This document shows positions 9,079 to 16,457 of a stretch of DNA of 64,000 nt, piece by piece. Origin of the DNA: Clostridium liquoris. GTDB taxonomy: Bacteria > Bacillota > Clostridia > Clostridiales > Clostridiaceae. Within the stretch, counting starts at the first letter, position 1. Each line of letters begins with the position of its first letter. The DNA lies in the NCBI RefSeq assembly GCF_002995785.1, contig NZ_PVXO01000027.1:1-64000 (forward strand). Direction: 5' to 3'. The notes beneath the pieces were generated by a model. The model saw nothing but the letters and a program-made list of their open reading frames with translations, ran no database searches and was not told the origin of the DNA. A program made the translations under genes and the position numbers.

Positions 9079-9542
9079 ATATTTTTAATATATTTAATAT
9101 ATTTAGCTTCAAAGAATTTATTCACAAATACAGCAATTATAACACCTATGGTGGTGTCTATTATTCTATTAATTGCATATATATCGGAAGGCATTCCTTT
9201 AAGATTTGTCATTATAGCTATAAAAACAATACAGCTAATTACAATAGAACTTTTTTTATTAAAAAGATTACATAAATATATAACTATTGCAATGCCAATG
9301 CCACAGTACAAAGGAGTAGTCTTAAGAAAATTAAAAAATATTAGTCCTATTGCCGCACCTATACATGTACCAATAATTCTACTTTTTCCTGCAGAATAAC
9401 AATTACATGAAGTATCTCTCATGCAGCTAATTGCGGCAATACAAGCATAAAAAGGATAAGACCTATGAAAAAATTTAAACAATAGAACACATAAGAATAC
9501 AGAAATAGATGTTTTTACATTATATATATCAATCTTTGGCAT
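9048..9542 (-). CDS. Aromatic acid exporter family (ArAE/FUSC-like) membrane protein
   Basis: A 164-residue membrane protein with about four hydrophobic segments (TSISVFLCVLLFKFF, RIIGTCIGAAIGLIFF, GIGIAIVIYLCNLF, SIVISCIVFIAIMTN, IIDTTIGVIIAVFV). The pattern and the GTxIGA-like core resemble the N-terminal membrane half of DUF939/aromatic acid exporter proteins. The cytoplasmic C-terminal domain of full-length relatives is absent, so this is a short form. ATG at 9542 is chosen because GGAGG lies 7 nt upstream; the longer reading starts with TTG inside the ribosome binding site. Substrate unknown. Confidence 0.75.
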   Translation of the reverse strand: MPKIDIYNVKTSISVFLCVLLFKFFHRSYPFYACIAAISCMRDTSCNCYSAGKSRIIGTCIGAAIGLIFFNFLKTTPLYCGIGIAIVIYLCNLFNKKSSIVISCIVFIAIMTNLKGMPSDIYAINRIIDTTIGVIIAVFVNKFFEAKYIKYIKNIKNNVSSLWS

Positions 9543-9864
9543 AATTTCTTCCTCCAAGTTTTGATTAAGATAAACAATATTATTTTATCACAAAAGCATA
9601 TACTTTGTCCTGGAATAGAGCTATAATTTTTATAGCTGGCTTTTTGAAAATGCAAAATTAATTTAACATAATGGCAAATTATGTCGCTGATATGTTAAAA
9701 TAATAGTGTACTGACTTATATGAAGAAAGTAAAAAAATATGGATAAATGTCAGAAAGTTTAAAAAAACCAGATAATATGTGTAATTATATATATAATATT
9801 AAATAATCAGCAAATATTAAGTTTGAAAATGGATAATAAATAATTTATAATTTAGGTGAGAAAA
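9543..9864. other. Intergenic region, no gene recognised
   Basis: About 320 nt of AT-rich divergent intergenic DNA. A hairpin AGCTATA (9619-9625) with TATAGCT (9631-9637), followed by GGCTTTTTG, looks like a terminator but has no upstream plus-strand gene. No conserved RNA motif was recognised. Confidence 0.4.
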
Positions 9865-10701
9865 ATGAATATAGAATATAAAATAATAAAAATTCTAAGC
9901 AATAATGTAATAGTTACAGAGAAAGATAATAAGTTATTTGTGTTAATTGGTAAAGGTATAGGCTTTGGAAGAAAAAAAGGAGATATAATATCCGAGGAGA
10001 AAAATATCGAGAATAAGTTTATACAAATCAATGATAAAGAAAAGAATGGTTATGAAAATATCTTAACAAGTGTAGATGAAAAAACTATTGCATTAACAGA
10101 GGAAGTAATTGCATTAGCTTCAGAAAGGTTGAATGAGGAATTAAATTCTCATATACATGTAGCCTTAGCAGATCATATAAACTTTGCTATAAAAAGAACT
10201 AAGGAAGGAATTGACATAGTAAACCCCTTTCTTTATGAAATTAAAACCTTGTATCCTACAGAATATTCTATAGGAGAAAAAGCTTTAGAATTAATAAAAG
10301 AAAAGTTAGGCATCAATCTTCCTGAAAGTGAAATCGGTTTTATTGCCCTTCACATTTATTCAGCCAGGGTAAATACTGATGTATCAGATAGTTTAAAAAA
10401 CACAAGGATAGTAAAGGAAGTTGTAAATTTTATTAGTGAGAAATTAAATATATCCATAGATGAAAAGTCATTGGAGTATTCTAGACTTATTTCTCATTTA
10501 AGGTATGCTATTTACAGAATTGAAAATAATAAAAACTTAGAAAATATGTTTTTACCTTCAGTGAAAAAACAATTGAAAAAGGAATTTAAAATTTCAAAGG
10601 AAGTATGCAATTTTATAGCTGAGAAATTAGATAAAGAAATTCCAGAAGATGAAATAGGATATATTGCAGTTCATATACACAGATTGTTAGAAAAAAATTA
10701 A
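9865..10701 (+). CDS. glcT: BglG/LicT-family transcriptional antiterminator (GlcT type)
   Basis: A 278-residue antiterminator. The N-terminal RNA-binding CAT domain (about 1-55: KILSNNVIVTEKDNKLFVLIGKGIGFGRKKGD) is followed by two PTS regulation domains with the phosphorylatable histidines in HVALADHINFAI and ALHIYSA, and in SHLRYAIYR and AVHIHRLL. The protein is phosphorylated by PTS components and, when active, stabilises an RNA antiterminator. Immediately downstream is such an element (10711-10790) before ptsG, which supports a GlcT role. ATG 9865 is preferred (GGTGAG ribosome binding site 4 nt upstream) over in-frame GTG 9856. Confidence 0.88.
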   Translation: MNIEYKIIKILSNNVIVTEKDNKLFVLIGKGIGFGRKKGDIISEEKNIENKFIQINDKEKNGYENILTSVDEKTIALTEEVIALASERLNEELNSHIHVALADHINFAIKRTKEGIDIVNPFLYEIKTLYPTEYSIGEKALELIKEKLGINLPESEIGFIALHIYSARVNTDVSDSLKNTRIVKEVVNFISEKLNISIDEKSLEYSRLISHLRYAIYRIENNKNLENMFLPSVKKQLKKEFKISKEVCNFIAEKLDKEIPEDEIGYIAVHIHRLLEKN

Positions 10702-10710
10702 ATATAATCA

Positions 10711-10790
10711 GGCGTGTTACTGAGAAAATCAGGCATGAGCCTTATAAAATGCTTTATGGGCATTTTATAGGTTCATGCTTTTTGCTTTTT
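10711..10790 (+). promoter_or_regulatory. RNA antiterminator (RAT) and overlapping terminator before ptsG
   Basis: GGCGTGTTACTGAGAAAATC at 10711-10730, followed by AGGCATGAGCC, matches the layout of ribonucleic antiterminator targets (G-x-TTACTG...CAGGCA) of BglG/GlcT proteins. It overlaps the 5' strand of a terminator: GGCATGAGCC...ATAAAATGC with GCATTTTATAGG...CATGC, then T-rich sequence at 10779-10790. Binding by the upstream-encoded GlcT would block termination and allow ptsG expression. Confidence 0.85.
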
Positions 10791-10854
10791 ATATAATAAT
10801 TTTTGTGAATTAATATAAAACTAATATAAACAAATGAAATAAGGAGGGCTAAAA

Positions 10855-12297
10855 ATGGCCAAAGGTAAAACTTTCAAGACATTGCAAAAGATAGGCAAAG
10901 CTGTTATGACGCCAGTATCTGTTCTTCCAGCAGCTGGAATTCTAGTTGCACTAGGCAGATGGTTTATGCAAGGTCATGGAATTATTAATGTAATAGGACA
11001 GATTATCTACAATGGAGGGTTGTCGGTATTTGTAAATCTACCTCTTATATTTGCTATTGGAGTTGCTATAGGATTTACAAGTAATATAGGTGTAGCAGGG
11101 CTTGCTTCAGCAGTAGGGTACGGAGTACTTACCAGTGTATTAAAAGTAATGGGAAATATTCAAAATATAAAAGCAAAAGGTATAGAAAGCATTGATATGG
11201 GGGTTTTCGGAGGAATTATAATTGGACTTATTGCAGCAAAATTGTATGATAAGTTCCATGAAACAAAACTTCCGCCATATTTAGGCTTCTTTGCAGGGAA
11301 GAGACTTGTGCCTATTGTTACTGCAGCAGCTTCTCTTTTAATTGGTGTGGCTTTTTCCTTCATATGGCCCCCAATACAAGCAGGTATTAACCAGTTTGCA
11401 AATTTTGCTACAGGTTCACCCTTTGGAGCAGGCATATATGCAGCAGGCAAGAGAGCTTTAATTCCTGTTGGACTGCACCATGTTTTCTACCCACCATTTT
11501 TATATGAGTTTGGTAGATTTACGGATCCAGCTACAGGAGAAATATTAAAGGGAGAGGCAGCAAGATATTTTGCAGGAGATCCTACTGCGGGATACTTTAT
11601 GGCCAGTGAATTCCCAATAATGTTATTTGGACTTCCAGCAGCTACTTTGGCTATGTATTTAAGAGCAAAAAAAGAGAAGAAAAAGTCTGTAGCAGGTATG
11701 ATGCTTACAGCAGCAGTTACATCCATACTTACAGGTATTACAGAACCAATAGAGTTTTCTTTTATATTCGTGGCACCACTTTTATACGTATTTCATGTTT
11801 TAGCAGCCTTTTTATCAGGTGTTTTAACTAAAGCACTTAATATTAGGCTTGGATATACTTTCTCTGCAAGTTTAATAGATTATGTGTTAGGTATAAGTAA
11901 TTCCCAAAACGGTTGGAAACTATTTTTAATAGTTGGACCTATAATTGGAATACTATATTTTGTGGTATTCTACTATGCAATAAAAATATTTGACTATAAA
12001 ACTCCAGGAAGAGAAGATGATGGTGAAACTGAAAGCCCTCAGGAGAATAAAAATTTAGATAAATCTTCAAGGGCTGCTAAAGTTTTAGAAGCCTTAGGAG
12101 GTAAAGAGAATATTGATGTTATAGATGCTTGTATTACAAGGCTTAGACTTACAGTTTACGATACAGCGAAAGTAGATAAAGCAAGATTGAAGGCTTTAGG
12201 CGCTGCAGGCACTATGGATGCAGGAGGAGGAAATATACAGGTAGTGTTTGGAACTGAAGCAGAAATGCTTAAAGATGAAATTAAAAAAATAATGTAA
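10855..12297 (+). CDS. ptsG: PTS glucose-type transporter, EIICB
   Basis: A 480-residue EIICB of the glucose/N-acetylglucosamine superfamily. The membrane EIIC domain (about 1-385) has the family segments MTPVSVLPAAGILVALGR, PVGLHHVFYPPF and GITEPIEFSFIFVAP. The EIIB domain (about 405-480) carries the phosphorylated cysteine in IDACITRLRLTVYD. The substrate is probably glucose, based on the leader and neighbours; N-acetylglucosamine or another hexose is possible. AAGGAGGG precedes ATG by 8 nt. It is followed by separate EIIA, HPr and enzyme I genes. Confidence 0.9.
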   Translation: MAKGKTFKTLQKIGKAVMTPVSVLPAAGILVALGRWFMQGHGIINVIGQIIYNGGLSVFVNLPLIFAIGVAIGFTSNIGVAGLASAVGYGVLTSVLKVMGNIQNIKAKGIESIDMGVFGGIIIGLIAAKLYDKFHETKLPPYLGFFAGKRLVPIVTAAASLLIGVAFSFIWPPIQAGINQFANFATGSPFGAGIYAAGKRALIPVGLHHVFYPPFLYEFGRFTDPATGEILKGEAARYFAGDPTAGYFMASEFPIMLFGLPAATLAMYLRAKKEKKKSVAGMMLTAAVTSILTGITEPIEFSFIFVAPLLYVFHVLAAFLSGVLTKALNIRLGYTFSASLIDYVLGISNSQNGWKLFLIVGPIIGILYFVVFYYAIKIFDYKTPGREDDGETESPQENKNLDKSSRAAKVLEALGGKENIDVIDACITRLRLTVYDTAKVDKARLKALGAAGTMDAGGGNIQVVFGTEAEMLKDEIKKIM

Positions 12298-12333
12298 TTT
12301 AATATAAAAGCTATGATTGAAAGGAGAGCATAT

Positions 12334-12831
12334 ATGTTTAATATTTTTAAGAAAAATAAAAATGAAGAAGATAATGTAGTAGAGGTTAAATCACCTTTTA
12401 TAGGAAAATGTTTTGAAGTAAAGGATATACCAGATGAGGTTTTTGCATCAAATATGATGGGAGAAGGAGTAGGCTTTTCATCCAAGGATGGAATATTATA
12501 TTCACCACTAGAAGGAGAAATAATTCAGGTATTTCCAACAAAACATGCAGTGGTTATGAGATCAGTAGAAGGGCTTGAAATATTACTTCATATAGGTATT
12601 GATACTGTGGAAATGAAGGGCGAAGGATTTGAGGCTTTTGTAAATAGTGGAGCCAAGGTTAAAGCAGGAGATAAATTGATTTCTTTTGATTTAAATTTAA
12701 TAAATGAAAAGGCAAAATCCAATCTAAGCCCTATGGTTATAACAAATAAAGAAATAATAGAACATATAGAATTTAATTATGGAGAGGTAGATACTAATTC
12801 TGTAATAGCTAGAGTAAAAATTAAAAAGTAG
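12334..12831 (+). CDS. crr: PTS glucose-type EIIA
   Basis: A 165-residue soluble EIIA of the glucose family. It has the core GEGVGFSSKDGILYSPLEGEI and the active-site His in EILLHIGIDTVEMKGEGF, plus a second His in PTKHAVV. It accepts phosphate from HPr and passes it to the EIIB domain of ptsG. ATG 12334 (MFNIFKKN) follows AAGGAG by 9 nt; the in-frame ATG at 12313 precedes that ribosome binding site and is unlikely. Confidence 0.9.
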   Translation: MFNIFKKNKNEEDNVVEVKSPFIGKCFEVKDIPDEVFASNMMGEGVGFSSKDGILYSPLEGEIIQVFPTKHAVVMRSVEGLEILLHIGIDTVEMKGEGFEAFVNSGAKVKAGDKLISFDLNLINEKAKSNLSPMVITNKEIIEHIEFNYGEVDTNSVIARVKIKK

Positions 12832-12874
12832 ATATAAAATATTAGGCCTTTAATTTGAAAGGAAGGATTTAATT

Positions 12875-13135
12875 ATGATAGAAAAGAATACAATAATAAA
12901 AAATGAAACTGGACTACATGCAAGACCAGCAATGGAAGTAGTTAAGGAGGCTTCAAAATTTAAGTCAGATGTATTTTTAATAAAGAATGGAAATAGCTAT
13001 AATGCAAAAAGTATTGTAAGCATTATGTCTGCGGGTTGCATAAAGGGAGACGAAATTACTATAAAAGCATCAGGGGAAGACGAGAATGAAGCTGTAATTT
13101 CCTTAGTAGATTTAATAGAAAATCATATAAGTTAG
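12875..13135 (+). CDS. ptsH: Phosphocarrier protein HPr
   Basis: An 86-residue HPr, the normal family length. The active-site histidine is in NETGLHARPAMEVV (His about position 15), and the regulatory serine region is KSIVSIMSAGC (Ser about 46), the HPr kinase site in Gram-positives. It transfers phosphate from enzyme I to EIIA. It lies between crr and ptsI; ptsI starts about 10 nt after the stop. Confidence 0.95.
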   Translation: MIEKNTIIKNETGLHARPAMEVVKEASKFKSDVFLIKNGNSYNAKSIVSIMSAGCIKGDEITIKASGEDENEAVISLVDLIENHIS

Positions 13136-13144
13136 TAAGGGGGA

Positions 13145-14857
13145 ATGATGTTGATAAAGGGAATAAGTGCTTCATCAGGTATAGCTATAGCTAAAGCTTT
13201 AGTATTAAAAGAAGAAGATAATGAAGTTATTAAAAAAGATGTAACCCAATATGAAGCTGAAAATGAAAGATTTAAAGAAGCTGTAGAAAAGGGTAAAAAG
13301 CAGCTTAAAAGCACCATCAATAGCACAATGGAAAAGTTAGGGGAAGAAAAAGCTAAAATATTTGAGGCCCATTTGTTTATGCTAGATGACCCAGAATTTG
13401 TTGGAGCTATTTCTTCAAAAATACTTGCTGAAAAAGTAAATGCAGAATATGCATTAAAAACCACTAGTGAAGAGCTGGCATCTATGTTTGAAGCCTTAGA
13501 TAATGACTATATGAGAGAAAGAGCAGCAGATATAAGAGATGTTAGTAATAGGATAACAAGAATATTAAAGGGAGAAGAAAATCCATCAATAGGGGACATA
13601 AAAGAAGAGTGCATTATAATAGCTAAAGATCTTACCCCATCAGATACTGCTCAAATTGATAAGAAAAAAGTATTAGGTTTTGCTACAGAAATCGGTGGAG
13701 TAACCTCACATTCTGCTATTATTGCCCGTTCCATTGGTATACCTGCAGTGCTTGGTATAGGAAAAGAAATAAATACTATAAAGGAAAATGATTTGTTGAT
13801 ATTAGATGGGGATAATGGAATTGTTATAGTAAATCCTGATGATGAAACATTAAATAATTATAAAGGTAAAATGTTAAAAGATTGGGAATTCAAGAAAAAT
13901 CTTATTCAATATAAGGAAGCAGAATCCATTACTCTAGACAATAGAAAAGTGGAAGTGGCAGCTAATATTGGCTCAGTTACAGATGCTTTAAATGCAATAA
14001 ATAATGGAGCTGAAGGCATTGGACTATTTAGAACAGAATTTTTGTACATGAGTAAAGATGAACTGCCTAGTGAAAAAGAGCAATTCAATGCCTATAAAGA
14101 AGTATTAGAAAAATTAAAGGGAAAGCCTGTAATAATAAGAACACTAGATATAGGAGGAGATAAGAAACTTCCCTACCTTCCTATAGAACAGGAGTTAAAT
14201 CCATTTTTAGGATATAGAGCAATAAGATTATGCCTGGATAGAAAGGACATATTTAAAACTCAATTAAGAGCCTTACTTAGAGCTTCTGTCTATGGAAATT
14301 TAAAAATAATGTTTCCTATGATATCAAATCTTCAAGAGCTAAGGGAAGCAAAAGCTGTATTAGAAGAATGTAAAGAAGAATTAAGAAAAGAAAAAATAGA
14401 TTTCAATGATAAAGTAGAAGTTGGAATAATGATTGAGATTCCTTCAGCAGCAATTATTTCAGATGTGTTGGCTAAAGAAGTGGATTTCTTCAGTATAGGA
14501 ACCAATGATTTAATTCAATATACTATAGCAGTAGATAGAATGAATGAAAAGGTATCTTATCTTTACGACTTCTTTAACCCAGCGGTGTTAAGGCTTATAA
14601 ACATGGTAATAGATAATGCTCATAAAGAAGGAAAATATGTAGGTATGTGCGGCGAAATGGCTGGAAAAACTGAATTAATACCACTGCTTCTTGGTATGGG
14701 ATTAGATGAATTTAGCATGAGTGTTTCTTCTGTACTTAAAGCTAGAGGTACAATAAGAAATTTAAAATATGAGGATTGCAGGAAGCTGGTGCCAAAGGCC
14801 ATGAAGTTAGGTACCTCTATGGAAATAAAGAAATTTCTTAAAGATAGTGTTAAATAG
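13145..14857 (+). CDS. ptsI: PTS enzyme I (phosphoenolpyruvate-protein phosphotransferase)
   Basis: A 570-residue enzyme I. It has the N-terminal swivelling domain with the phosphohistidine motif GGVTSHSAIIARSIGIPAV, and a C-terminal TIM barrel with GIGLFRTEFLYM, IRTLDIGGDK and the catalytic Cys region VGMCGEMAG. It uses phosphoenolpyruvate to charge HPr. The start is uncertain among ATG 13145, ATG 13148 and TTG 13151, because the AAGGGGG ribosome binding site is only 1 nt from the first. It is the last gene of the PTS operon, followed by a strong hairpin at 14887. Confidence 0.95.
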   Translation: MMLIKGISASSGIAIAKALVLKEEDNEVIKKDVTQYEAENERFKEAVEKGKKQLKSTINSTMEKLGEEKAKIFEAHLFMLDDPEFVGAISSKILAEKVNAEYALKTTSEELASMFEALDNDYMRERAADIRDVSNRITRILKGEENPSIGDIKEECIIIAKDLTPSDTAQIDKKKVLGFATEIGGVTSHSAIIARSIGIPAVLGIGKEINTIKENDLLILDGDNGIVIVNPDDETLNNYKGKMLKDWEFKKNLIQYKEAESITLDNRKVEVAANIGSVTDALNAINNGAEGIGLFRTEFLYMSKDELPSEKEQFNAYKEVLEKLKGKPVIIRTLDIGGDKKLPYLPIEQELNPFLGYRAIRLCLDRKDIFKTQLRALLRASVYGNLKIMFPMISNLQELREAKAVLEECKEELRKEKIDFNDKVEVGIMIEIPSAAIISDVLAKEVDFFSIGTNDLIQYTIAVDRMNEKVSYLYDFFNPAVLRLINMVIDNAHKEGKYVGMCGEMAGKTELIPLLLGMGLDEFSMSVSSVLKARGTIRNLKYEDCRKLVPKAMKLGTSMEIKKFLKDSVK

Positions 14858-14886
14858 TGTTATAGTGTTACATATTGTTACACAAT

Positions 14887-14990
14887 TAAGGGGGATTTTT
14901 GCTAATCAAAAATCCCCCTTAATTTGTTCCAATTTATCCCAGGGGTCTGGCCCCAGGTTCCAGTTTATCCCAAGGGACTGTTTCCAAATT
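14887..14990. terminator. Terminator hairpin plus REP-like palindromes
   Basis: AAGGGGGATTTTT and AAAAATCCCCCTT (14888-14921) form a near-perfect hairpin after ptsI. It is followed by two palindromic units of the type ATCCCAGGGG-TCTGGCCCC and ATCCCAAGGGACTGTTTCC, which share the phrase GTTTATCCCA/AATTTATCCCA. These resemble small intergenic REP-type palindromes. A hairpin with the same GGGGGATTTTT core recurs at 15771. Confidence 0.6.
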
Positions 14991-15094
14991 CATAAAATTT
15001 TATTGTTATTAATAGATTATATGATAAAATTATAATGAATATATTTTGTAATATGGTTTTAAGAGAAAAATATGGCAATTTGAAAGGAGCTATT

Positions 15095-15748
15095 ATGAAA
15101 AAGGCAGGCATTTTAAAACTCTCCATGGTAATTATTATAGCTTTATTTGTATTTATTATTTTAGAGAAATTTAATTTTCATATAAGATCATTAAATATAG
15201 CTACTTTAGTCAATTATTTAAGAAATTATGGCCAATATGCAGCCATATGTTTCTTGATTATTTGCGGGCTAAAGCCTCTAATGCTTTTTTTACCAGCTGC
15301 TATGTTTTCTGTAGTAGGAGGAATTTTATTTGGCCCTTTTAAAGGTTTTATATTGAATATGACAGGATTTTTTTTATCTGGGACTTTGGCCTTTTATCTT
15401 TCTAGATTTTTAGAAAAATCTACTATAGACAAGATTCTTAAAGGACGAGCCATCAACATAAATGCCAACTTAGAAAAAAACGGATTTAAAATATTATTTT
15501 TATTAAGACTTCCTCCAATATTGCCATATGATCCACTAAGCTATACTTGCGGATTAACAAAGATAAAATATAGGGATTTTATTGTAGCTTCCCTATTAGG
15601 AGTAATACCTGAGACACTTTGCTATTCATTTATGGGACAAAATATATTAAATCCTTTTTCTCCAAGATTTATAATTCCATTAAGTATAGTAATAATTGCT
15701 ACAGTTACATCTACCTATGTATTTAAAAAGGCACATTCACAACAATAG
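15095..15748 (+). CDS. TVP38/TMEM64-family membrane protein (VTT domain)
   Basis: A 217-residue polytopic membrane protein. Hydrophobic segments lie near residues 7-25, 45-62, 66-105 and 155-205. The VTT/SNARE-associated domain shows LFLPAAMFSVVGGILFGPFKGFILNMTG and a second re-entrant segment LLRLPPILPYDPLSYTCGLTKI. Members are related to DedA/TMEM41 and have been linked to lipid scrambling; the substrate here is unknown. ATG 15095 has GAAAGGAGC 7 nt upstream; the longer reading from 15035 lacks a ribosome binding site. Confidence 0.85.
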   Translation: MKKAGILKLSMVIIIALFVFIILEKFNFHIRSLNIATLVNYLRNYGQYAAICFLIICGLKPLMLFLPAAMFSVVGGILFGPFKGFILNMTGFFLSGTLAFYLSRFLEKSTIDKILKGRAININANLEKNGFKILFLLRLPPILPYDPLSYTCGLTKIKYRDFIVASLLGVIPETLCYSFMGQNILNPFSPRFIIPLSIVIIATVTSTYVFKKAHSQQ

Positions 15749-15754
15749 GAAACT

Positions 15755-15842
15755 ACAAAGAACAAATAATAAGGGGGATTTTTGATAATCAAAAATCCCT
15801 TCAGCATTTATTATTTATAATTTATTATTTGTTCTTTATTAT
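15755..15842. repeat. Compact inverted-repeat element with A/T heptad arms
   Basis: The left arm AAAGAACAAATAATAA (about 15757-15772) is matched by the right arm TTATTATTTGTTCTTTATTA (about 15822-15842), with a central hairpin GGGGGATTTTT/AAAAATCCC. The right arm runs into the coding 3' end of the minus-strand gene that stops at 15811 and supplies its last residues. Confidence 0.65.
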
Positions 15843-16209
15843 CGGGTGGTAAGAAAGCTGTGGCAAGTTTAATTAAATTTCTTATAGATTCTTCTGTAAT
15901 AGGACTATTAAGATTTAGTCCCATAATTATTATTTGTGCCATATCTAATGCCTTTTGTTCTTTTATATCATTAGCCTCATCTTTGTAATTTGATTCCACA
16001 TAGTTAACTGCTTTAGAAACAGCACGTAATATTTTCTTTACATTTTCATGGGTAGCATCTTCTTCACTTAATGTATTTAATATAGAAAGAGTTATTCCAA
16101 AATAATCATCTTTTATTGTAATTCCCTTATCCCTTAGAAGATAAAGAAAGTAACCGATACCCACAACTAGAAATACTATAAGAACATATTCAAGTATTAT
16201 GTTTGACAT
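15811..16209 (-). CDS. Small single-span membrane protein of unknown function (holin-LLH-like pattern)
   Basis: A 132-residue protein with one N-terminal transmembrane segment (residues about 5-25) and a helical soluble domain containing AVSKAVNYVES and an acidic, Lys-rich stretch. The layout of one TM helix plus an AV-x-x-AV-x-x-VE motif recalls LLH-type phage holins, but the similarity is weak and no phage genes are nearby. The final residues NKEQIINYK are encoded by the arm of the adjacent repeat element, so the native C terminus may have been replaced. GGAGAG precedes ATG on the minus strand. Confidence 0.65.
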   Translation of the reverse strand: MSNIILEYVLIVFLVVGIGYFLYLLRDKGITIKDDYFGITLSILNTLSEEDATHENVKKILRAVSKAVNYVESNYKDEANDIKEQKALDMAQIIIMGLNLNSPITEESIRNLIKLATAFLPPDNKEQIINYK

Positions 16210-16284
16210 AAATATCTCTCCTTATATATCTTCCTAATAATTTTATATGCAGATACAAGAGAAATGTAACCCTTAGAAATTTAA

Positions 16285-16380
16285 TTAAAAGTTTTTCGCA
16301 ATGCTAATGGAGAAAAATTATCAATATTTATTATTTATTCTTTAACATTTATAATTTATAATTGTCTCTGTCCTCTGAAC
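16285..16380. repeat. Module A plus heptad array upstream of parE
   Basis: Module A in reverse orientation (TTTTTCGCAATGCTAATGG then AGAAAAATTATC) is followed by 7-nt units ATTTATT, ATTTATT, CTTTAAC, ATTTATA, ATTTATA, ATTGTCT, CTGTCCT. Nearly the same series precedes 23912. Only the right-hand half of the element is evident here. Confidence 0.6.
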
Positions 16381-16457
16381 AAAGGGAACGTTTGTTTTTC
16401 AAGGAGATATCTGATATAATTTTAATTTGTGAAGAGCTTAAAATAAGGAGGATTTTT

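Noticed and set aside
9037-9399. 120-codon hydrophobic plus-strand ORF
   Set aside because: It is the antisense shadow of the minus-strand aromatic acid exporter-like gene, which has a proper ribosome binding site and start.
9619-9645. Hairpin AGCTATA/TATAGCT followed by a T-rich stretch
   Set aside because: It points away from the only nearby gene end and has no upstream plus-strand transcript to terminate; could be chance in AT-rich DNA.
14847-15035. 62-codon plus-strand ORF after ptsI
   Set aside because: It runs through the terminator hairpin and palindromes, has no ribosome binding site and resembles no protein.
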